From JBEVNX01 sp040507895 (GTDB lineage Bacteria; Desulfobacterota; Binatia; JACPRU01), in NCBI GenBank assembly GCA_040507895.1, contig JBEVNX010000209.1, positions 1 through 5,108 on the forward strand: a stretch of 5,108 nt of DNA. Reading direction: 5' to 3'. Position numbers and translations under genes: made by a program. Below the pieces are notes generated by a model, which was given only the letters and a program-made list of their open reading frames with translations, searched no databases and was not told the DNA's origin. How positions within the stretch are numbered: the first letter of the stretch is position 1; each line of letters starts with the position of its first letter. This document shows, one piece after another, positions 1 to 4,727 of the stretch.

Positions 1-149
1 AGCCTGCGGATCCCGGTGCCTGCGTCGAGAATGAGCACCGTCCCATCGGGCCCCTGCACCTCCACGCAGGCGGTGTTACCTCCGTAGCGAGCGGTCTCGG
101 CGCCGGGCGAGGCGAGCGACCCGCGCGTTCCCCAGAGACGGACCTTCAT
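1..149 (-). CDS. Metallo-beta-lactamase-fold hydrolase, N-terminal fragment
   Basis: The gene starts at the ATG at 149-147 and runs off the left edge, so only about 49 residues are visible. It opens MKVRLWGTRGSLASPG, followed by YGGNTACVEV (residues 22-31) and ILDAGTGIRR (40-49). These three blocks are the first strands of a metallo-beta-lactamase-fold subfamily related to PhnP and cyclic-nucleotide phosphodiesterase-like enzymes, whose members typically begin GTRGS, then YGGNT(S/A)C, then DAGTG. The metal-binding HxHxDH motif would follow outside the window, so activity cannot be judged. The start overlaps the PAS gene stop as ATGA (149-146). The upstream purine run is weak (GAAGAA about 3 bases away), so initiation probably depends on translational coupling. 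By family knowledge it would be a cytosolic Zn hydrolase of a phosphodiester or similar bond. Fold confidence is high; substrate unknown. Confidence 0.88.
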   Translation of the reverse strand, partial: MKVRLWGTRGSLASPGAETARYGGNTACVEVQGPDGTVLILDAGTGIRR

Positions 150-562
150 GCGTTCTTCGACCAGAAGATCGCGACGGCCCCGAGGAAGCGGTTCGACTGG
201 CCGACGAGGGGGATTGCCGTGATCTCGATGTGCCGCCGCACCTGGTCGAACCCGTGGATCCACAGGCTGCCGTGCGCCGGACGGCGCTGCGACAGCGCCA
301 CCGTCAAAGGCAGGGCCTCGGCCGGCAGCGCCCGACCTTGCTCGTCGGTCGGCCGGAAGGCGGTCGCCCACTCCGCCGCGCTCAACTCCCCGGTCTCCTC
401 GAACCGCTGGCCGAGGATCGCCTCCGCGGGCTCGTTGTAGAAGAGCAGCGTGCCGTCGGGATCGACGATGAACAGCGGCATGGCGAGGTAGCTCGCGAGC
501 TGGCGGAAGAGGATCACCTCGATGTCGTGCTGCGCCATTCCCTCAACCATGTCTTCCATCAT
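146..562 (-). CDS. Stand-alone PAS domain protein (138 aa)
   Basis: A short cytosolic protein made almost wholly of one PAS domain. After an acidic start and a helix (about residues 9-27), the core begins MPLFIVDPDGTLLFYNEPAE (28-47), the usual PAS 'inner life' strands with D36-G37 and N43. It ends with the C-terminal strands HIEITAIPLVGQ (111-122) and FLGAVAIFW (126-134). It has no histidine kinase, GGDEF, cyclase, HTH or transmembrane segment, and no LOV-type photoactive cysteine motif, so it must act by binding a ligand or a partner protein. Two ATGs are adjacent (562 and 559). The first is preferred because GGAG lies 7 bases upstream and it forms ATGA with the hydroxylase stop. Its own stop overlaps the hydrolase start in the same way. 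The likely role is sensing a small molecule or redox state for the operon, or scaffolding its neighbours; this is inference. The longer open frame up to 892 is hydroxylase shadow. Confidence 0.9.
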   Translation of the reverse strand: MMEDMVEGMAQHDIEVILFRQLASYLAMPLFIVDPDGTLLFYNEPAEAILGQRFEETGELSAAEWATAFRPTDEQGRALPAEALPLTVALSQRRPAHGSLWIHGFDQVRRHIEITAIPLVGQSNRFLGAVAIFWSKNA

Positions 563-2226
563 ACACGGTCTCCGCTCGCCGACCGAACGAGGATCTGACG
601 CAGCGCTGCATCGAGTGCATCGCGGCCTCCAGGTCCCCGGAAGCCGACGTGCCCGTCCGGGCGCACCAGCACCGCGCCGTCGGCATCGATCGCATAACGC
701 TCGGCGAATCGCCCCTCTGGGTCCTCGAAATCGGTGCCCAAAGCATGGGCCTCGAGCGGCACGCCGAGGGCGCCTCGGGCGGTCTCCGCCGCCGCTTCGA
801 GCCACCGGGCGCCCCCGCGTCCGGCGAGCAAGGTGAAGTGGGGACCGAACAGGTCGAGAATCGAGGTACGCCGACCGGCGCGCTCGATCCAAGCATGCGG
901 GGCCCGCTTGCCGGGCCGCGCGCTCGGCACGTAGTCGATCACCTCGTCCTCGACGCGGTCGGGCTTGCTGTCGTCAGCGACGACCGCCGCCGACTCGTAG
1001 CGATAGCCGAGCTCCATACCGAGGAAGTTTCCGTAGCGCCGCGACGCCGCGACGGCCTCGCTCGGCGACAACGCCTGACCCGTCTCCCCTCGCGCCGCGG
1101 CGTTGATGCGCTCGACCATCCGCGAGTTCTCGAGCGAGCGCTCGACGTTGTAGCGCGCCACGGCGCGCCGCTCGGTCTCGTAGGTGTCGAGCAGGGCCGG
1201 CGCCGCCACGCCCGCGCGCACCAGGGCGAGCTTCCAGACGAGGTTGTGAAGCCCCTGGATCCCCGTATTGACTCCGAAGCCGCCGATCGGCGGCAGTTGC
1301 GCCGCGGCGTCGCCGACGAGCAGCACGCGCCCCCGCCGAAAGCTCTGCGCCACCACGCCGTTCAGCGTCCAGCTGCCGATCGAGAGGATCTCGGGCGTCA
1401 CGGCCGAGTCGCCGACGGCGGCGCGGATCCATTCCATCGAGCGGCCCGCGGTGTAGCTTTCGAACGTGGCGGGCGTGCCGTCGTAGGCGATCTGACAGAG
1501 CCACCGCCCTCGTGCGTCGAGCGGCTGGAAGACGCCGCGCACCGCGCCGTTCGAGACCCAGAACAGCAGCGCGGGGCGGTGCGCCACCCACGGGTCGAGA
1601 TCGGCGCGGAAGTACACGTTCACGAAGTGGCCGAGGCCGCGCGGGCCGTCGAGCTCGATGGCGAGCTGCTCGCGGACGGCGCTCGCCGCGCCGTCGGCGG
1701 CGAGCAGGAACTCCGCCTCCACCTCGTAGCGCTTGCCGGTCGGGCGCTCGGTGACTTCGATCACCGCTCGGTCGTCGTCCGGCGCTCCGCCCCGCAGGAG
1801 GCGCCCCGCCTCGTGCCCGAACCGTAGGTCGGCCATCCCGGTCGCCTCCGCGCCCCGGCGGAAGATCGGCTCGAACACGTCTTGGGACGAGAGCAGCGGA
1901 ACCTCGGGACTGATGTCGTGACCGGGTCCGGAGAACCCTGCGGTCGGCATACGGCCGAGCTCATCGCCGGCGAGCGTGCGGGTATAGATGATCTGGCTCG
2001 TCCACGCGCGCGGCAGATTGATGCCGACGAGCGCGTCGTGCACCGCAGCACCCCAGCCATGCGCGATCTCCATCGTTCGCGTGTTGAGATTACGCGCCTT
2101 GGGATGCCAGGTGGTGCCTTCGTGCCGCTCGACGAGCAGCGAACGGATGCGGTAGCGCGCGAGCTCAAGGGCGGCGACGAGCCCGACGGGGCCGCCTCCG
2201 ACGATCGCCACAGGCACGCGCTCCAT
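559..2226 (-). CDS. FAD-dependent aromatic-ring hydroxylase (class A flavin monooxygenase)
   Basis: A 555-residue single-component flavoprotein of the PHBH/PheA/TcmG-like FAD_binding_3 family, which uses NAD(P)H and O2 to hydroxylate an aromatic substrate. It shows the N-terminal Rossmann motif IVGGGPVGL (8-16) with E33 positioned for the FAD ribose, an ARNLNTRTMEI segment (44-54), SQDVFEPIF (114-122), the DG motif LLAADGAASAVR (174-185) and the GD motif LLVGDAAAQLPPIGG (302-316) followed by NTGIQGLHNLVWKL. Residues from about 430 match the thioredoxin-like C-terminal domain of the larger members, and total length is normal for them. Two family-typical positions differ: GDAAH is GDAAA, and IQDA/IQDV is IQGL. 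The ATG at 2226 is chosen because the Rossmann strand begins four residues later. A TTG at 2283 would add 19 basic residues with poorer third-position G/C. The stop overlaps the PAS start (ATGA), so this is the first gene of a coupled operon. Substrate unassigned. Confidence 0.93.
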   Translation of the reverse strand: MERVPVAIVGGGPVGLVAALELARYRIRSLLVERHEGTTWHPKARNLNTRTMEIAHGWGAAVHDALVGINLPRAWTSQIIYTRTLAGDELGRMPTAGFSGPGHDISPEVPLLSSQDVFEPIFRRGAEATGMADLRFGHEAGRLLRGGAPDDDRAVIEVTERPTGKRYEVEAEFLLAADGAASAVREQLAIELDGPRGLGHFVNVYFRADLDPWVAHRPALLFWVSNGAVRGVFQPLDARGRWLCQIAYDGTPATFESYTAGRSMEWIRAAVGDSAVTPEILSIGSWTLNGVVAQSFRRGRVLLVGDAAAQLPPIGGFGVNTGIQGLHNLVWKLALVRAGVAAPALLDTYETERRAVARYNVERSLENSRMVERINAAARGETGQALSPSEAVAASRRYGNFLGMELGYRYESAAVVADDSKPDRVEDEVIDYVPSARPGKRAPHAWIERAGRRTSILDLFGPHFTLLAGRGGARWLEAAAETARGALGVPLEAHALGTDFEDPEGRFAERYAIDADGAVLVRPDGHVGFRGPGGRDALDAALRQILVRSASGDRV

Positions 2227-2290
2227 GCGCCGCGAACGTACCAGAGAACCCCGCCGGAGCGCATCCCGAGAGGCGCGGAACAAACCGGCG

Positions 2291-2298
2291 TCCTCTCC
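2291..2298 (-). promoter_or_regulatory. Shine-Dalgarno-like GGAGAGGA upstream of an alternative hydroxylase start
   Basis: Read on the minus strand this is GGAGAGGA, 7 bases before a TTG at 2283 that is in frame with the hydroxylase. By contrast, the ATG at 2226 has no clear ribosome-binding site. Use of the TTG would give a 574-residue protein with the extra start MFRASRDALRRGSLVRSRR. Six of the 19 added codons end in A or T, unlike the body of the gene, so I keep 2226 as the start; the good site leaves the choice open. Confidence 0.35.
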
Positions 2299-2339
2299 AC
2301 GGGTTTGACCATCTGATAAATCTCTCCAGGCACAACCGC

Positions 2340-2480
2340 GTGGGCTTGGTCCTCGCGCTCGCGCTGCTCCTTGGCAAGTCGGCCGACACGGTGACGGAGT
2401 TGACCGGGAACGTCGTCGTCGACGCCGTCACGTTCCCGTACCGGCTGGTCGGACGCGTTTTCGGGGCGCTGTTCGGCTGA
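2340..2480 (+). CDS. Possible small hydrophobic protein (46 aa) or gene remnant
   Basis: A GTG-initiated frame antisense to its neighbours, starting VGLVLALALLLGKSADTVTE and ending in VVVDAVTFPYRLVGRVFGALFG apart from a short linker. It has a hydrophobic signal-like segment (residues 2-12) followed by a second amphipathic hydrophobic stretch. By hand count 43 of 46 codons end in G or C, as in real genes here; the upstream in-frame codons at 2316-2321 (ATA AAT) break that pattern. The LLLGKSADT stretch resembles a lipoprotein signal, but a lipobox cysteine is absent. The start is uncertain: GTG 2340 or TTG 2346, with only a weak AGG about 9 bases ahead of the GTG. The stop is 17 bases from the convergent kinase stop. 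I do not recognise a family. It may be a real exported or membrane small protein, the tail of a decayed gene, or chance. Confidence 0.38.
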   Translation: MGLVLALALLLGKSADTVTELTGNVVVDAVTFPYRLVGRVFGALFG

Positions 2481-2502
2481 TTCCTGCGCCGCGCGGATCA
2501 GC
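2476..2502. repeat. Short inverted repeat spanning two convergent stop codons
   Basis: GCTGAT at 2476-2481 and ATCAGC at 2497-2502 form a perfect 6-bp inverted repeat around 15 G/C-rich bases that include the palindrome CCGCGCGG (2489-2496). The arms contain the stop codons of the small plus-strand frame and of the minus-strand kinase. It could help bidirectional termination, but there is no T tract, and part of the symmetry follows simply from two opposed TGA stops. Confidence 0.3.
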
Positions 2503-3325
2503 GGGCCAGCCGGAGCTGGCCCTGGAAGGCGCCGCGGCCGGTGAGCGCGGCCGCGCCGCAGCGCGCGGCCAAGGCGATGGCCGCTTCCGTCGAGCCGGTA
2601 TCGGCGAGACCGTAGGCGAGACCCGCAGCGAAGCTGTCGCCGCACCCGTAGGCGTCGACTACGGGCCCGGGCGGCGGCGCCGCTTCGAATCGACGCGGCG
2701 CCCTGCCGTCCTCCCAAAACTCGCCGCCCCTCTCCCCTTCGGTTCGCACCACGAGCTTCGGGGGCGGCCAGAGGTCGCTTTCGACGTAGCGCTCCGAGGG
2801 GTCGCGCAGACTGCCGACCAAGGCGTCGATTCTCACACCGGCCTCGCGAAGCACGGGTAGGATGCGCGCGGTCGCCACCACGATGCGCGCGAGGCGCGCG
2901 ACGCGGATGGCCGCAGCGTCGGCGGCGCAGAGATAGACGGCGTCGGTCGCTGCGAGCTCGGACCAGGGCAGCGGGTCGAGCGCCGCCGCCGCGAGCCGCG
3001 GGCCGATCACGGTGATCGCGCGCTCCCCGCTCGCGTCGAGAAACACCACGGCGCGACGCTGCGGCTCGGCGCGCGAGGCCGCCTCGACGCGCACGCCCAG
3101 CCGCGGGAGCTCCTCGCGCACCCGACGGCCGCGCTCGTCCTCGCCGAGTGCAGTGAACAGCGTGCAAGCGCCTGCGAGCTTGGCGAGCTGCACGGCCGCC
3201 ACTCCGCCTCCTCCCGCCGGCTCCTCCCAAGCATCGAGCGCGCGCACGATGTCCCCCGGCTGCGGCAGCGTTTCGACACGCACGAAGTCCACCCACTCGA
3301 CGTGGCCGAGAACCGCGGTTCGCAT
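2498..3325 (-). CDS. PfkB/ribokinase-like family kinase
   Basis: A 275-residue cytosolic protein of the ribokinase-like superfamily, which phosphorylates a sugar or nucleoside-type hydroxyl with ATP. The C-terminal signature VVDAYGCGDSFAAGLAYGL is clear, with D230 of GCGD as the expected catalytic base and anion-hole glycines before it; the family's usual GAGD has C in place of A. The N-terminal glycine-rich motif is present as EEPAGGGGVAAVQLAKLAG (34-52), without the asparagine of the classical GG-x-GAN motif. The following segment FTALGEDERGRRVREELPRLGV fits the family. It is shorter than typical ribokinases (about 300 residues). The ATG at 3325 directly precedes the first strand (TAVLGHVEWVDFV). 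It resembles from memory a divergent PfkB group common in G+C-rich bacteria and without a defined substrate. It diverges from the flavoprotein gene and lies upstream of the hydroxylase operon, with no metabolic link obvious from sequence. Confidence 0.9.
   Translation of the reverse strand: MRTAVLGHVEWVDFVRVETLPQPGDIVRALDAWEEPAGGGGVAAVQLAKLAGACTLFTALGEDERGRRVREELPRLGVRVEAASRAEPQRRAVVFLDASGERAITVIGPRLAAAALDPLPWSELAATDAVYLCAADAAAIRVARLARIVVATARILPVLREAGVRIDALVGSLRDPSERYVESDLWPPPKLVVRTEGERGGEFWEDGRAPRRFEAAPPPGPVVDAYGCGDSFAAGLAYGLADTGSTEAAIALAARCGAAALTGRGAFQGQLRLAR
2503..2522 (-). terminator. Strong hairpin with UNCG-type loop at the kinase 3' end
   Basis: On the minus strand GGGCCAGC pairs perfectly with GCTGGCCC across the four-base loop TCCG. 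In RNA this is C(UCCG)G, an unusually stable UNCG-class tetraloop on an 8-bp G/C-rich stem. It covers the last sense codons of the kinase and ends two bases before its TGA. No U tract follows, so it is not a canonical intrinsic terminator; it could be a weak or Rho-assisted terminator or a 3'-end stabiliser. Chance within G/C-rich coding sequence remains possible. Confidence 0.4.
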
Positions 3326-3437
3326 GCGCCGACTCTGCCGCAAGTAGCCCCGAGGGGAAAACAGGAGATGGCTTCCGAGGCTTGCACGCGGCGCCCCATT
3401 GGATATGCAGGCGCTCTTCGACGTACCGGGAGGTGTC
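3326..3437. promoter_or_regulatory. Divergent intergenic region between kinase and flavoprotein genes
   Basis: A 112-base spacer separates two divergently read genes, so promoters for both should lie here or overlap the gene starts. For the plus strand, TTGCAC (3382-3387) followed 16 bases later by TATGCA (3404-3409) is a weak sigma70-like pair that would give a leader of about 20 bases. I see no convincing pair for the minus strand and no clear operator palindrome, only the small CCATTGG (3396-3402). Confidence 0.35.
3428..3435 (+). promoter_or_regulatory. Ribosome binding site deciding the flavoprotein start
   Basis: GGGAGGTG lies just before the ATG at 3438, with four bases between GGAGG and the start. 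It favours this ATG over the in-frame ATG at 3405 and TTG at 3399, which have no comparable site. The same tight four-base spacing is seen at the downstream gene. Confidence 0.7.
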
Positions 3438-4637
3438 ATGAACCCGCCCACCGCCGCCGCGCGCTCGCCGCTCGATCCCCGACGCACGCCGCTGGCCGAG
3501 CTCGAGGCGCTGCGGGCGCTGGCGCCGGTGATCACCTCGCGCGCCGACGAATGCGAATCGGCGCGCCGGCTGCCGGACGACCTCGCGGCCGAGCTCGCGC
3601 GTGCGGGCCTCTTCCGAATCATGGTGCCCGCGATCTACGGCGGCCCGGAGCTCCATCCGATCGAATGCGTGCGCGTGATCGAGGAGGTTTCGCGCCTCGA
3701 CGGCTCGGTCGGCTGGTGCGTGATGATCGGCGCGACGACCGCACTGCTCGCGGGCTACCTTCCCGAACGATGGGCCCGACCCATCTATTCCGACCCGATG
3801 GTGATCACCTGCGGCGCCACCGCGCCGACCGGAAGGGCGAGGATCGTCGACGGCGGCTACGAGGTGAGCGGCCGCTGGCCGTGGGGAAGCTGCGTCCACA
3901 ACGGCCGCTGGATCACGGGCGTCGCCCAGGTGTTCACCGGCGAGGAGCCGCGCATCGTCGGCGACCAGCCCGAGCAGCGGCTGATGCTGTTCGAGGCGGG
4001 CGACATCGAGATCCTCGACACTTGGAACGTGTCCGGCCTACGCGGCACGGGCAGCCACGATTTCTGCGTGCAGCGCGCGTTCGTTCCGACCGATCGATCG
4101 ATCGTGCTCGGCGTCACGCCTCCCGTGCTCGACGGCCCCCTCTACCGGATCCCGATCATCACCTCGCTCGGCTATGCGGTCTGCTCGGTGGCGCTCGGGA
4201 TCGCGCGACGGGCGATCGAAGAGCTGCTGTCGCTCGGCGCGCACAAGGCGCCGGCGGGAAGCCGCCGCACGCTGTTGGAGATCACGACCATCCAGGAGCG
4301 CATCGGCGAAGCCGAAGCGCGGCTGCGGTCGGCCCGCGCGTTTCTCTTCGAGGCGCTCGACGGCGCCTACTCGACGCTCGCGGCCGGAGACTCCCTCTCG
4401 ACCGAGCAGCGCTGCGACCTGCGCGTCGCGGCGGCGAACGCCGCCTGGCAGTCGGCCGCCGCGGTGGACCTCATGTACAACGCGGGCGGCGGCTCCTCGA
4501 TTCACTCGACGAGCCCGCTCCAGCACTGCTTCCGCGACGTCCACGTGGCTACCCAGCATCAGCGCGTCAGCCCCTTCGTCATCCAGCAGGCGGGGCGGCT
4601 CTATGCGGGGCTCGGCGAGCCGCCGGTTGGTTTCTGA
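3438..4637 (+). CDS. Acyl-CoA dehydrogenase-fold flavoprotein, HsaA/HpaB-like hydroxylase type
   Basis: A 399-residue cytosolic flavoprotein with acyl-CoA dehydrogenase architecture: an N-terminal helical domain with LARAGLFRIMVPAIYGG (53-69) and SRLDGSVGWCVMIG (85-98), a beta domain with GYEVSGRWPWGSCVHNGRW (140-158) and SGLRGTGSHDF (about 200-210), and a C-terminal helical domain ending RDVHVATQHQRVSPF (366-380). The GRWPWGSC-type segment and the terminal RDxHxxxxH are typical of flavin-dependent hydroxylases of this fold (HsaA, HpaB/C2-HPAH, DszC; C-terminal domain PF08028) rather than of beta-oxidation dehydrogenases. Such enzymes take reduced FMN/FAD from a separate reductase, which is not in view. 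Substrates in the family include steroid-derived phenols, hydroxyphenylacetate and thiophenes; none can be assigned here. The start at 3438 is set by a strong ribosome site. An ordinary acyl-CoA dehydrogenase is the alternative. Confidence 0.88.
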   Translation: MNPPTAAARSPLDPRRTPLAELEALRALAPVITSRADECESARRLPDDLAAELARAGLFRIMVPAIYGGPELHPIECVRVIEEVSRLDGSVGWCVMIGATTALLAGYLPERWARPIYSDPMVITCGATAPTGRARIVDGGYEVSGRWPWGSCVHNGRWITGVAQVFTGEEPRIVGDQPEQRLMLFEAGDIEILDTWNVSGLRGTGSHDFCVQRAFVPTDRSIVLGVTPPVLDGPLYRIPIITSLGYAVCSVALGIARRAIEELLSLGAHKAPAGSRRTLLEITTIQERIGEAEARLRSARAFLFEALDGAYSTLAAGDSLSTEQRCDLRVAAANAAWQSAAAVDLMYNAGGGSSIHSTSPLQHCFRDVHVATQHQRVSPFVIQQAGRLYAGLGEPPVGF

Positions 4638-4727
4638 AGGCCTTGAATCTCGCGACCACGAGCGCGTAAGGAAGGGCTTCTGCGAATCAGGAGGTCTCGA
4701 TCGATTTCTCTAGCCATGGAGGATCCC
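4638..4727 (+). other. Spacer between flavoprotein and exported protein genes
   Basis: These 90 bases hold no stem-loop with a T tract. TTGAAT (4643-4648) and TAAGGA (4667-4672), 18 bases apart, form at best a very weak promoter pair. AGGAGGT at 4689-4695 is a perfect Shine-Dalgarno-like sequence, but no ATG, GTG or TTG follows at a usable distance. The two plus-strand genes may be co-transcribed. Confidence 0.35.
4718..4723 (+). promoter_or_regulatory. Ribosome binding site selecting a GTG start
   Basis: GGAGGA lies four bases before the GTG at 4728. An in-frame ATG at 4716 overlaps this site, and using it would make the ribosome site part of the coding region (codons GAG GAT), so the GTG is the better start. 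Confidence 0.65.

Larger units (their letters stand above)
2227..2497. other. Intergenic segment between kinase and hydroxylase
   Basis: This 271-base gap between two minus-strand genes is too long for simple coupling, so the hydroxylase operon probably has its own promoter. The most A/T-rich patch is at 2311-2325 (atctgataaatctct), which could hold a minus-strand -10 region (TTTATC or TATCAG). No convincing -35 sits at the right distance, so I do not call a promoter. The right half is occupied by the plus-strand small open frame at 2340-2480. No tRNA, repeat array or mobile-element end is visible. Confidence 0.5.

Noticed and set aside
563..892. N-terminal extension of the PAS gene into the hydroxylase
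   Set aside because: The extra residues are Arg-rich shadow of the hydroxylase; the ATG at 562 has GGAG 7 bases upstream and makes an exact ATGA junction.
649..1827. Plus-strand 392-codon open frame opposite the hydroxylase
   Set aside because: Arg/His-rich antisense shadow of the hydroxylase; no domain and no ribosome site that I can support.
2284..2323. Minus-strand ATG at about 2311 with GGAGAG upstream, giving MVKPVERTPV and onward
   Set aside because: The frame soon becomes hydroxylase shadow (Ser/Arg-rich) with no motif and would overlap the hydroxylase over its N-terminal half.
3347..3356. CCCCGAGGGG near-palindrome as a possible operator
   Set aside because: Only four paired bases per arm around two unpaired bases; expected by chance in G/C-rich spacer.
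1761..3899. Very long minus-strand open frame (712 codons) crossing the kinase and hydroxylase region
   Set aside because: Its product is Arg/Ala/Gly-rich with no domain pattern and overlaps three well-supported genes in other frames; long shadows are expected in G+C-rich coding DNA.
4091..4104. Tandem GATC run (cgatcgatcgatcg)
   Set aside because: It encodes ordinary residues (TDRSIV) inside the flavoprotein; too short to call a functional repeat or methylation cluster.
3302..4669. Plus-strand 455-codon open frame over the flavoprotein gene
   Set aside because: Arg-rich product without recognisable motifs; the overlapping frame from 3438 has full acyl-CoA-dehydrogenase-fold motifs and a strong ribosome site.
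4689..4695. Orphan Shine-Dalgarno-like AGGAGGT
   Set aside because: No ATG, GTG or TTG follows within a workable distance, so no leader peptide can be supported.
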